Shown here: piece by piece, positions 36,339 through 47,490 of the stretch
How positions within the stretch are numbered: the first letter of the stretch is position 1
Layout of the letters: each line of letters begins with the position of its first letter
Assembly: GCA_023853785.1 (NCBI GenBank)
Contig: JAJIRX010000721.1
Coordinates: forward strand, 186,001 to 250,000
Reading direction: 5' to 3'
Length of the DNA stretch: 64,000 nt
DNA from: Psilocybe azurescens
Lineage: Eukaryota; Basidiomycota; Agaricomycetes; Agaricales; Agrocybaceae
The notes under the pieces: generated by a model
Told to the model about the DNA's origin: nothing
What the model saw: the letters and a program-made list of their open reading frames with translations, nothing else
Database searches by the model: none
Program-made: the position numbers and the translations under genes

Positions 36339-38170
36339 ATGGGGGACTCAGTTTCAAGTGCATTCTCAGGAGTGTCTTTTATATGACTCTGTCGACAACG
36401 GATGGGACAAAAGTCGTTGGTACTATTCAAAAGACCCCATAGCGGCTGTGCCGTTATCGAAATCTGTTGAACATAATACCTCTCAGCCGAAGATGATTGG
36501 AGAAGAAACGATTGTGGCTTGTAAGACCGTCTTGGGGCCTCTGCTACCCAGTTCTGAAATTCCTGAGATCGAAACGGCGAGCGTAGACTCGGTAACACTC
36601 GCATCAGTGGACCTGCCTCTTGCCGCTGCCCCTTCACCACATGATAAACAACCCGACCTCGGTCTGACGGAGGTACTAGGGTCTGACAAGTCTCGTCCGA
36701 ATTATTTTGCCAGTGATCTACAGTCCCAAATTGCTGGTGTAGGAGCGACTGCAATGGTTTACAAGATAACACGGCCGAGCGATAATTTAACTCGAGCGGT
36801 GAAGGTTATTAACATGAAGAAACAGTGTGCAGACACTGTTCTCGCCTATTCTCGAGAAATACGTGCCCTTCATGTTTTACAGAAGAACCGGGGTCAAAAG
36901 AAAGAGTCGAAAGCAAGGAATACGCAAAGGAAGGGTTACCAGTACGTGGCGGAGTGTCCAACTAAAGATTTTTTCGGGATGACGGGAGGGCGGGAAAACC
37001 TATACATCATTATGGTGAAGAGTCTCCAGCTAGTATTTCGAGCTTTGGTAACTGACCTATTGAACAGACCATGTATCCCCAAAGCTTGTGCGTCTATCGC
37101 GGGACTATTAGGACAGAGGAGGCGCTTAGTTTTGTACTTTCGGAAATTGTAAGTAGGCTCTCGGTGTTGCACCTCCATTTAGCTCTGACAGCTCTTACCA
37201 CTTAAAAGACGCAAGGCTTAAACTATATTCACTCCCTTGGTATTGTGCATCTCGACATAAAGCCCGATAATATCCTCCTCACCGAGGATAGGCATTGCGT
37301 CATTGCGGACTTTGGCGGCGCCATTCATGCACCTGGGCGTGTTAAACCCGGACAAGCTGGCGTCTATACACGAGAGGTTATCTTCTCCACCTCCGGATTT
37401 AGCGCTCCAGAGCTTTCCAGCTATTACTCCCGTGAGCCCGACAAAGATACTTTTAACTGCAAAGCGGATATTTTCAGCCTAGGAATGACGATGTATGATC
37501 TGATTGTCCCAAATGCCATGCGGTGGAGTGGGCTGAGGAAAAAGGAAATGGAAAAGTTGAAGGATAAGAGATGTCACTTAACCCCTATTGAAGTATACAG
37601 CGCACTTGGCCTCAGTAGCCGAGGGCGGATGAAGAAAAAGATGGCCAAGTATCATTGCTCCTCGTGGATCATTGAAACCATCTACCACGTACGTCGCAAC
37701 GCAAAATTGCTTGGGTTTAGGACTTTTGACAAATCCTCATTCTTCCTGCTCAGATGTGCGATTGGAGCCCAAAGGCCAGATACGATGGTAAAAAGTTCTC
37801 AAATGTATACGCAAGTATAGAAGGTGAGTTTCTCTTACTAAAGCTTGCGTCCTCATCATTGCGCTTACTCGTACCCAGAGATAAAACTGCAAGGAATGGT
37901 AAAAACGAGGCAGAGTCCCGTGAGCCAGACATCTTTCTTCGCGAGAATGTACATAAGAGATCTGACGGCATACATCTCACTCAACATGCAGCACTGCCAA
38001 ATATTAAGCGTAACTTGAAGCCGGGCAATTCAACATATGAAACGGAAGTCGCGCCAGAACGTCTGTCTTTGTGCACTGCAAATGTTCTGCTATCACAAGA
38101 GCTGCTTAAATACGACAAGAATCTTGGTTTGTATGGGAAGAGGCAACTTACAGCTTCTGACCTGAAATAA
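36339..38170 (+). CDS. serine/threonine-type protein kinase, tandem copy 2
   Basis: This is a paralog of the preceding kinase. The domain shows AGVGATAMVYKI (glycine loop with a changed third Gly), RAVKVI, SREIRALHVL, VHLDIKPDNILL (HLD for HRD), ADFGGAI and GFSAPEL, so the catalytic residues remain. The C-terminus is a longer tail than in copy 1, ending QLTASDLK at 38170. The start is unclear. ATG 36339 opens MGDSV but is one base out of frame at a GGGGG run (36341-36345). The first in-frame ATG is 36493. Introns at about 37016-37068, 37149-37208, 37690-37754 and 37825-37879 keep the phase. The N-terminal 110 residues are acidic and unlike copy 1. Confidence 0.75.
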
Positions 38171-39898
38171 ATATGATATGTAATCTTGTGGATGGAGTGG
38201 GAAACCAATGGGAGACAGCCGAGACTTATATACGTACTTATCAATACATTAATAGTAACTACAAACGGTTGAAATAATATAAATATAACATTGAGCTGAC
38301 GACCTCAATAAACTGTGTTCTCCAGCACGAACGTTTCGGAGCCTTCTCTGCATTACTTAGATGCTATTGTCAGCGGCAAAAACTAGTTATACTGGACTCC
38401 ACAATGACTTTCTTTATGCTCATTGATTATCCAGCTCAAGTCGTCACATAACTTTCAATGTGTGCTTTGGTGGTATTTACTGACGTGCAGTCAAGAATCC
38501 AGTGATGGAATCCAAACAAAAACAGCTCAGATGGAAAGCATAACACGTGCAACAACGCGATTGCGTCTGTTCACGTGCTGGGTAAACAATTTACCGTAAG
38601 CAACCTGCTCAAGCTTGCTCACTGCTCAGTTTCTGACTTCAACTTGCGAGTCACCGACTGAGTCACAACAGCAAGTAGCGTCCATCTGGTGGCTTCATGG
38701 CGAAATAACGCCAAAATATCTAACACCGTATGAACTTGCGCGAATGGTGGAGTACTCTACAATTGCTACACTCGTGGCACGGCGCGACGAGCAGACTTGC
38801 AACGCGCAATAACAAATTTCACTTTCGACGTTGCTCGAACCTTCGATATGCTGCATTTCACTCCAACCTAAAGCTTTTGCTAGAGGTTTGATTTTGAACC
38901 TCTGTCTTTCCAGTCTGCAAGACCGTTAACTAAATCTCGTCGCTTTCCTCTGTCAATACCTTTTCTCGAACCTCAATGGCGACAGACACTCCCATCTTTT
39001 TCAACCGACGTAATAGGAGGCAGCTATTGATCTGCTTTCTCTTTTTGCTTTTCCCTTCAGACACACCATCTGACTACCGTTAGACTGAGCGCGGATTGGC
39101 TGTACATCCTCGGAGATAGGCCACCTGACCATGTCAGTTAACTTACTTTGTCAAAATACCTCCTGCATGCGGTATAGTACGAACTATCTTCGCGCTCGTC
39201 CGTGCTAATCTTGTTTCTTCCGAAATTTCTGCAAAATCAAGGGAGAAAATCGTCTCCAATGGGAGTCTTTGCTCTTATTTCAAGATCGAATCTGTGATTC
39301 CCTCTTGTAGAACGGAAAACGTGGCCACTGGCCACCCCGCACCCTTTGCTGCGGTCAAAAAGGCCCCAGACATCATACGGCGGTGAAGGGATCGGATACA
39401 TTCGAGCTCTATTACTCTGCATTGAAGCTATACACCTTTGTGTAAATCTCGTACGACTTTGATCCGTTCCGAACTCGCCTTCTGCATTGGAGCAAATAAT
39501 GCATTATCAACTCCATCTCACTCATTGTGCACATAGCAGGACCATTTTTCCACTCATCACAGCTTAACTAACCTGCCAGCGGTCAGCCATTTTATATAAG
39601 CTTTATTGCAGACCTCCTCATTACTAAAATATATCGGAGCAAGGAAAGGTGGTGCAGAGTATGTCATGCTCGCAGCATCCAAAAAGACATGCTTTCATTG
39701 GTAATAGTGGTGGATCCTTTGAAGGCATTCTCGAAGCAAGATTGGATGTCATTCGTGACGGTTTAAGCCATTGACCCCTTTGAGTTGTGATGACGTCATG
39801 GTCACCACCTCTCATAAATATTGCACTACGACTAGCAGTTCGCATTACTGACTAGCCAATTTCTCGTACAAACTCATCAAGTAAATCTACATTGCATA
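38171..39898. other. intergenic region without recognised gene
   Basis: Short frames only; no family motifs or splice series. The promoter of the DUF2156 gene lies at its right end, with a tcataaat sequence near 39813-39820, about 80 bases before the ATG. Confidence 0.4.
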
Positions 39899-41310
39899 AT
39901 GACAGCAATCGATAAAACAGCTGTTGCAGACCTCGTTGCACAGTACGGTTCATCGAGCGCCACCGCCTGGCTGGAATTTGACCGGTACAAACTATGGCAG
40001 CCCACAGAGCCAGTCCCCGAATCGTCTTTCACGCCTGTCCAAGGGTACATGGAAAAAGATCCATACATCTTCGCCTGGGGTAACCCTCTCGTCTCCGATC
40101 CGGCTGCCTTGCCTTCGGTTGCTCGCCAGTTCGTCCAGTTCTGCGAATCACAAGGGAAGCGTCCCATATGGTCTTGCGTGGACCGAGACTTGGAGGAAGT
40201 TCTAGGTGGTCCGGAATTCGAGTGGAGTACTGTATCGTGCATATACGAGGACGTTGTCGACCCCGCCCATGTACTCGATCTCACGTCGCCCGAGTCGAAA
40301 GGCAAAGAAGGACAAAAGGTGGTGAAAGATCTGAAGAAGAATCTCTACAGGGCAGATAAATACAACGTGAAGGTGAAAGAGGTGCTTTCCAACGAGTGGA
40401 CGGACGCAGACAAGGCCGCAGTAGAGAAAGGAATCCAAGAATGGAAGGAGAACAAAAGTGGAGTGCAAATAGCGTCTACTACTCTGCAGCCGTGGTTAGA
40501 CTCCCAGCATCGAAGATATTGGCTAGCGAAGAAAGATGATCAGGTGCGCTGTTTCTATTTCGTAAAGTGCTCGCCGTATTAACCTGTATTTTTTTTACAG
40601 CCCGTCGGAATCCTTATTCTCACACCTATCCAAGCTTCGTCGTGGCAGATCAAGAACGCCGTTTCTTTCCCGTCGGCTCCTAAAGGCACTTCAGAAGCTC
40701 TCATCTTCACGGCGTTGAAGGACTTGCACGAAGAGGAAGAGAAAGCCCGCGCTTCCGGACAGAAGATACCCCACCCAGCGAACGGAAATACCACCGGGGA
40801 GGCCATCCAACCCGTTGGAAACGGTGCCCCAACAGCTGACTCTGCCTCGGAGATCAGTAGCGCCAGCAGCGTCAGTATCAGCGCCCCTTCAGAAGACGAA
40901 TCGGAGAGTCTTTCAACCCCCACGCGGAGAATGGTTCTGGTTCGACTACCACCAACGGAAAGGGAACGGAGCCTGCTGCCTCCAAGACGCATCATCGCGA
41001 CACAGAACGGGTAACTGTAACGTTTGGTATCAGCGCATCTCCTGAATTCCAGCCTATTCGAAACCTTGGCGGTTGGAAGGTAAAGGCGCTCGGCAAAACG
41101 TACAATAAAGTAGCTTCTGGGGCGAAATTGATTCAGAGAGGAGAATTCCGGGTAGGTCTTTGAAAAAATTGAATTCGTAGGAGAGTTCACTGACCTTTTC
41201 ATCTGCAGAGCAAATTCGATTCTGAGGCCGATCCCATGTACGTCTGCTACCCAGCGGATGGTTTTGGTCTAGATGGGGTCAACGCCTTGCTCAAGGTGTT
41301 GAGAAAGTAG
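39899..41310 (+). CDS. free-standing DUF2156/LPG_synthase_C protein, copy 1 (possible steryl-amino acid synthase)
   Basis: The protein resembles the C-terminal catalytic domain of bacterial phosphatidylglycerol aminoacyltransferases (PF09924). Visible blocks are VADLVAQYGSSSATAWLEF, AWGNPLVSD, QFVQFCESQGKRPIWSCVD, KVVKDLKKNLYRADKYNVKV, DSQHRRYWLAKK, PVGILILTP, FPSAPKGTSEALI, VTFGISASPEF and SKFDSEADPMYVCYPADGF. In fungi, DUF2156 proteins such as ErdS and ErgS move an amino acid from aminoacyl-tRNA to ergosterol. There is no aspartyl-tRNA synthetase fused here, as in ErgS. Assigning that reaction is inference. Two introns are clear (before PVGIL and before SKFD). The frame shifts by one base at the CCCCC run 40917-40921 in a low-complexity linker, while downstream blocks are conserved in copy 2. 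A sequence error is therefore likely. Confidence 0.7.
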
Positions 41311-43026
41311 ATGAAGCTGTAACCTCCGATAATTTTACTGGTAGGACTCGCGTTCGCCACAACTTCTACCTTCCCTTTGTGCCAGTACTAGTATACTTAT
41401 ACACGAGTTAATTATTTACCTTACATTTCATTGATGTCGTTGTTCTTCTAATTTGTGCCGTGAAGCTTTGTCGCTGGTCATAGTTTTGACTTCAGATCAA
41501 GCAACGACGGCAAGAAGGAAATAAGTGGCCAGTCGTGTGCGCCGCATGTGAACAGCTTGCCGACTCCAGAGAGTTCGGAAGTTGGAATGAGGTCTCGACC
41601 TTCTGCCGGTTCGCCGAACCCTGAATAGCAAAAATTTTCTCGGAACGAGAATCTCTAAAAGCGGATTGCTTTTTACTTCGCCCAAACAATACGCCGAGCA
41701 GAACGGTTTCTTCAAAGCTTACATCGTTCTTGTTCTCGTTCCTCTTCTTCAATCAGCCGAAATTATCTGGTAACTGCACGGAATACTACTATAGGCTTTT
41801 CCGGAATCAGGCTTATGGCAAACTGCGATGCAATCGAGCAAGTACCGCCTAGTTCAGTAATAGGGCGTTTCACGGTCGCATTTTCTGGCCATTTTTGAGT
41901 CATTTTTCAATGCCTTTTTGATTGAAAAAATCATAGAAGACGGCACCCTCGTGAAACCCCCAGAACAGCTTCATTTTCGTGTGGTCTTTTTCAAATAGCT
42001 AGACAGTGGAGTGCGCGAAAAAGTGAAAAACGAACGAAAAATGATATAAAGGGAGGGTAGGAGCTGTTTTTGCGTAGTTGAAAAAACGGAGCCTTTTCTT
42101 TGAGATGTAAAAAAAGATATCAAAAACAGACGTCAAAGAAAGGCTGAAAATGGCCGCAAAACGCGACCGTGAAACTCCCTAATGCAAACACGGAGTTGAT
42201 GAAGAGCATTGAGAACGCTTGCCTTATACAAATCCCGGGGTTGGCACTTCAGACGTATTTCTTTGTACAGATTCTGTTCTGCGGACATCCCCGGCATTTT
42301 TTATTCGGGGCCCCGAGCCCCGGCACATTCGTCCATAAATAGACATTGTGATCATTTTTGGGCGCTTGCCACATAGTTATCATATTCAGGCTGAGCGAAG
42401 CTAGGACTTTCTGACTGCCCCGGAGACTGTCTATGCGATTCTACAACCTTTACACAAGAGATATAGATGAACTACTGAGACAGGCGCCTCTATATTTCAC
42501 TCCTTACTTACCCAAGGTATTAATGTGGTTCGAACTAAAATGCTGCGTCGCAGCAGCTGTCAATCTGGTAGCGATTACGTGCATGAGATTTGACGTGTTG
42601 ATAGAGGTTCTAGAATGCCTCATGACCCAATCAACATTGTATGGCTGTAATCTTGAAGATGATTGTCTTGTTCCGGAGTACGATGATTTGTGAAAGTTTA
42701 ACGAGCTGCGTACTGTGTCGCTGCTGCGACGCAGCGTTTTAGAACGTTAATATCCAAAAATAGGTAGTCCGAGCACTGCATCCCCCGAAAAGACTGCCAC
42801 AATACATTACAGAATATTCGCCGGACCTGTCGAGCTTCGTTGTGTTTCAGTTTTACGGACGGACACAGAACTATGCTTCGCGTGTGTGTTGCTTAAAGAC
42901 GGTGTATGTGCTTTATAAATGACACAAGATTGCAGGTTCTCAGTCTCCTCATCTTCTATTTGCATCATCCAAACATCAACTTCACTGCTGCAGGACTACT
43001 AGCGACACATTCCTACAAACTATAGT
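41311..43026. other. intergenic region between DUF2156 copies, holding a MITE
   Basis: Apart from the 317-bp inverted-repeat element at 41863-42179 I see no gene. The right end includes an AT-rich tataaatg near 42914, about 110 bases upstream of the next ATG. Confidence 0.45.
41863..42179. mobile_element. MITE with about 37-bp terminal inverted repeats and TA flanks
   Basis: The left end starts gggcgtttcacggtcgca and the reverse complement of the right end starts gggagtttcacggtcgcg. The similarity continues through ggccattttt/ggccattttc, about 33 of 37 positions. Both ends are flanked by TA (41861-41862 and 42180-42181). The 317 bp have no coding capacity. TA target sites suggest mobilisation by a Tc1/mariner-type transposase, which is not present in this window. 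Confidence 0.85.
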
Positions 43027-44357
43027 ATGAGGAACATCGACCAGCCATCTCTTGCAGATTTGATTGCAGAACAAGGCCACTCCAGCTCGACGGACTGGCT
43101 CGATGGGAGGTACGAACACTGGTATCTTCCATACAGACCTTCTGGATCGGATTTTACACCCGTGCAAGGATACATGACTCAGGGCTCTTATATTTTTGCT
43201 TGGGGAATCCGATCGTCTCCTCTTCCACAATTTTACCTTCTTTTATCGACCACTTTTCTTCCTTTGTCAAATCTCAGAACAAGATTCTCGTCTGGCTCTG
43301 CGTAGACCACGACTTTCAAGAGGTTCTCGGGAGAAGATTTGGTTGGAGCACCATCTCGTGCATTAAAGAAGACCTCATCTATCCGACTCATGTTTTGCAC
43401 ATGATGTCGAAGAAGGACTGCGGTCGAATCAAGAACCTCAGGAATAGCTTGAGCAAAGCATCTAAATCGGGCGTGCTTGTCGAAGAGGTTCGCAAGGAGT
43501 ATCTGGTGGAGCCTAGTCTGCGCTTCTGCATAGACGAAGAAATAAAAAAGTGGAAAGACAATAAAAAGGAATGCAGATCGCTTCGACGTCTGTGAATCCA
43601 TGGCTAGATATGAAGCACCGCAGATATTGGTTAGCAAGATTGGACTCCACGGTATGAAATTTGGCTTCTCGTCCATTTTGCTGCTGCGAGCTGATGCCTT
43701 GCTGATGCCTTTCTTCAAGGTCGTCGGAATTCTTATTCTCACCCGAATACATCATGGGCATTGGCAAATCATCAATGTTGTTCCTTTTACCTCTTCTCCG
43801 AAGGGCACCTCAGAGGCTCTCATACACGCCGTACTAAAGGACATAGAAGCCGAACAAAGCGTTTTGGATGATTCGAATGATTCGTTGGTTGGTCAAAATT
43901 AAATTCCTAGTGCCATAGTTCAGCACTAATTGCTATATCTCCTAGCATTCGGATAGTACTGGGGAATCTATTCGGTACTCACACTCCAACTTCGAACTGG
44001 GCGACACTATAACAGCGCCGGGCTTGGTCAGCTTTGGGATCAGCGCGACTCCGGACGTAGAGCCCATGCACAATCCGTCCGCAAAGCTAGAAATGTTGAT
44101 CAAATTATACAACAAAGTGGCATATTTGGGAGGCCTTTTTGGAAGAAGAGAGTTTCGAGTAAGTTCTAGCGCCTTTCTCTACCACTCAATCGCCGCGTCC
44201 ACTCCTATTTTCCAAGTTTTGTCTTCTAATCGGCTATTTTCAGAGTAAATTTGACCCGAAGCACAACTCCATGTTTGTCTGCCATCCACCCGACGTATTC
44301 GACAAGGGTAGTAGGTTCTCGTTATTCGAAGACCTCATAAACGCATTGAGAAGATGA
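43027..44357 (+). pseudogene. free-standing DUF2156/LPG_synthase_C protein, copy 2, two one-base deletions
   Basis: This is a paralog of the gene at 39899: SLADLIAEQGHSSSTDWLD, FTPVQGYMTQGSYIFAWG, NSLSKASKSGVLVEEV, DMKHRRYWLARLDS, VVGILILTR, SPKGTSEALIHAVL, LVSFGISATPDVEP and SKFDPKHNSMFVCHPPDVF. The C-terminal exon ends at TGA 44355-44357. Introns lie at the same positions as in copy 1. The frame is lost twice, each time by one missing base in a run: GGGG at 43202-43205 (AWG to NPIVS) and AAAAA at 43563-43567 (NKK to GMQIAST). Otherwise the sequence is well preserved, so it may be intact in reality. It also differs from copy 1 in lacking the long low-complexity linker. Confidence 0.65.
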
Positions 44358-44801
44358 GTTCGCTTGGCAGTTGCTGTATACACGGTTGCACTTCTAGCGT
44401 GTTATATATCCATACGCGTGTCTGATAATGTTTCGTCTTCGTATTCGGGTTTATTTCTTGGGGTTATTTATGCTAGGATGAACCATTTACTATACATGCA
44501 CTTGATAATCTACTTGGGACTTTTGCTATTTTTGGTTGGCAGCTTCTTTCAACGAGTCAGAAATAATACACCGAGGAGTTTGTGGTACTGATTTACCAGA
44601 ACTGGTCCTCTGTGAAGCTATCCATTCATATTTTATCTATAGCTGTCACCCAAATACCTGTTGGGTAACGCTGAAGTGATGAACATGCTTCTATGTATAG
44701 ACATACAGTATTCCATTGTCCCATTTTGTATGTGCTGGCATGTGCACTGATGATAGACTTAGCAAGTGTATCCTGCTGAGATGGAGGAACGAGTGTCAAC
44801 G
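44358..44801. other. convergent intergenic region
   Basis: This lies between DUF2156 copy 2 (+) and CorA-like copy A (-). Part of it (about 44626-44801) is similar to 51640-51790, which shows that the 3' flank was duplicated with the CorA-like gene. Confidence 0.5.
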
Positions 44802-47169
44802 TCAAGGGCAGTGGAAGTGAAGTATTTGTTGTGATCGCGCCCGCGCAGCCTTTTTGATAGGCCAACTGAGCCGTCTGAGTAAGCTTGTGTTGGGTGGGTA
44901 GAGGTCCGTGCTTTGAAACGCAATGACGACCCATACAGTAAGCGCCGTAAGAGGTAGGGTTATGCCGGCGTATATGGCAAAAGTACCGGTCGTTCCTGGG
45001 TTGATCTCGCGGACGTTCATACCAAATATGCCCTGCTTGAAACAGTTATAGAGTAACGTTGCATGTCACTGGATTTTGCTTACTGCTAGGAAAGAGGCAG
45101 GGAGGAAGAACATAGTCATATAAGCGATTTGCTTCATCTGCAGAAGATGTAAGTATTCTGAATATTGCAAGGGATACTTGTATTGTAACCCACAGCTAAA
45201 TAATGATGTTCGATCAATAAATACACCGTTTTTCATGAAGATGAAGCTTACCAGCACTGTCACGAATCGTGGCCTCCGTAATCAAGCGGGTATAGCGCCT
45301 ATCGACGAGTTCCAACACATTCTGAAGGCGCCTCTCTTGCATGTAAAGTTCTCCTTCGAGGCGTTTGATCTCTACCAGGAGATTGGCACATTCCCGGGCC
45401 ATGATGGCCTTGCTGAATTCACGCTCATCTTCGGTTTTACCGTCCATGGCGGGGCTGGGAGTGTCGCGGATGAAAATGACATGCTTAGCGTAGTCGTCGA
45501 GCAAGGATGTGTAGTGTAAGTGGTGAGCCCTGATCACGTGAAGCTCATGGGTGAGAGGCATATCCTCCGTCGTCGTAATAACACGAGATTCCTGAGGCAC
45601 TATGAGAACGGCCACATCAAATGTAGCATGACTTACCATGGTACAGATATGATCGTAGAGATTTTCCAAAGCTTCATCCCAGCCGTACATTGCATGCCAT
45701 ACAAAGGCTAATAGGACAAAGGTAGAATCCGCAGATCTTTGGAATATACTTTGCCAGTATACATTCTGACCTGCATAGTGACGAAAGGATTAAGGGCGCA
45801 AGCAAGATAGGTTGCTCTGGCGGTTCACTTACCAGCATATCGAATTCGTTCATGCAGAAAAGCAGCCGATGTCGTCGGAAGATTCAGCGTAGGATGAAAT
45901 GACAAGATGGTGCTCCCGTTGATATTTCGGATAAGATGTACGGCTAATAAGTCTAGCACTAGTAGCTTGTTGTCTGTCATATTAATCAATTGTCAGATGT
46001 CATATAACGTTTGACTTGGCTCTCTTACTCGAATGCAGCATTAATGGGGAGTGTGGATCAATCCTCTGAGTACCTGAATTTTGCAATGAGAAAAGCACGA
46101 AAAAAAAGAAGATGCAGCAGGACGACAAACCAAGCAAAGTCCCCGATGGCCTGAGAGTATCGGTCGATTTTCCGAATGCCAGTGTTTCTTGGTTCGACAT
46201 GGACCGCAAGAAGGTCAGAGTGATGGTGATGTCTAGGTCGTGAGAGGATGAGAAGCTTTAGAATCATCCTTTCTGGATAGGATGAAGAATGTGCAAGGAT
46301 AAGATCGACTCACGGTCCCCAATACCGGGTTCTATCTCCTCTTGAAACCGCGACGGAATCCAGTTCATAGCGGAAGACCAGAAGGAGGGTCCTACATTGT
46401 ATCTTGTGGCCAGATAGGATTTTCGTAAGGAATGGGATGACCGAGTAATAATCTGACGGCAGAACCACCTACTTTGCGCCAAGCATTTGCAACATCGGTC
46501 CTGAGATATTTTCTATAAAAAGTGCGCGGACGCGGAGTTTATCGGGTCTCTTGAAAATAGAAGAGGGCCATGAGTATGCCAGTTCGGACAATAATCAGAG
46601 CGCGATTCGTGCCAACCTTCTCATTGATCAGACTAGTCCATGTAGCGTCTTCGTCGCCGTATCTTGCTACAATGTGACCGGGATTGGTGAAGAAGCCATC
46701 GATATCGACGTCCACCTGATAGCAGATGCATGGGCTGTTCCTCGAGTAGTTCTTAATGGCACCCATGATCTTGCTTTTTGTTACCTGTCTCTTGGTCCAG
46801 TTCGGGAACCGGGATTGGGGGTAACCCCTCCAGCATCCGCTACAGTCGATGTGGTCGCACAGTGGCGGAATCGGCGGAAGAGGAGACTCCAGTTGTTCCC
46901 GATCAACTTCTGCAAAAACGCAATTGGATTAGAATATGGGGACTGGGTCTGGGTGTACTTGTGAACGAGACTCACCATCTTCCAAGTCGACCCATGGCCA
47001 GGGGAGCTGACGGCGAGGCATGCCGATGAGAAGGAGCTGGAACTCGACCTTTATCGTCCTTGGGGTCAAATCTCAAAGACGAGACTCCTGAATGCCCACT
47101 TCTCCTCGAGAGCCCACTCCGTAAAGACATGAGGTCTGGAGAGTGGGTGTTACCTGGAAATTCTATCAT
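44802..47169 (-). CDS. CorA-like divalent cation channel, tandem copy A
   Basis: Many small exons build a CorA-family protein. The N-terminal soluble part contains CDHIDCSGCWRGYPQS and FWSSAMNWIPSRFQEE. A long helical region follows with HAMYGWDEALENLYDH and DDYAKHVIFIRDT. At the end come KQIAYMTMFFLPASFLA (TM1), the signature GMN in GIFGMNVREINPG, and a second membrane helix. CorA proteins form pentameric Mg2+ channels; here plasma or organelle membrane is open. Start ATG 47169 begins MIEFPGNTHSPDLMS. A CCCC run (plus-strand GGGG, 47001-47004) shifts the frame by one in the SAPWPWVDL motif that all copies share, so this copy may be broken or misread. It has also lost one intron with seven to eight codons. 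It is the last of four head-to-tail copies. Confidence 0.75.
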
Positions 47170-47490
47170 CTTTGCGTTAAGAGGGTGTTGATGTGGTCGA
47201 GGACAAGAATCAATGTGAACCCGAGACCTTTGAGTAGTTGAACGACCTTCTGGTCAGGTTTCGGTGAGAAAAGAAGAATAGGAGAGAGAGCCATCGTTAA
47301 CCGATGTCCATTGGAGACATCAGCGAAGAAGTTATCGTGCATTTCCAGGACAGTTCTATAATTAGCGATACCAATTCTTGGCGACAAGTGTTGGTATTCG
47401 CACAAATTATCACTACGTCACATGCGTACACAATCTAAAATCCCGAAAAAGAAAAGTAGATATAAAAACATACATAATCGATATAACCGT
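47170..47490. other. spacer between CorA-like copies A and B
   Basis: About 320 bases with no supported gene. They should carry the promoter of copy A (minus strand) and the 3' UTR of copy B. Confidence 0.45.

Noticed and set aside
36358..36360. Kinase 2 start at 36358
   Set aside because: The codon is GTG, which is not a plausible start in a fungal nuclear gene; ATG 36493 or ATG 36339 with a run-length correction is preferred.
36080..36772. 230-codon minus-strand frame over the start of kinase 2
   Set aside because: No family features and it overlaps the kinase N-terminus in antisense; treated as a chance frame.
45178..45519. 113-codon plus-strand frame in the CorA-like array
   Set aside because: Antisense to conserved exons of CorA-like copy A.
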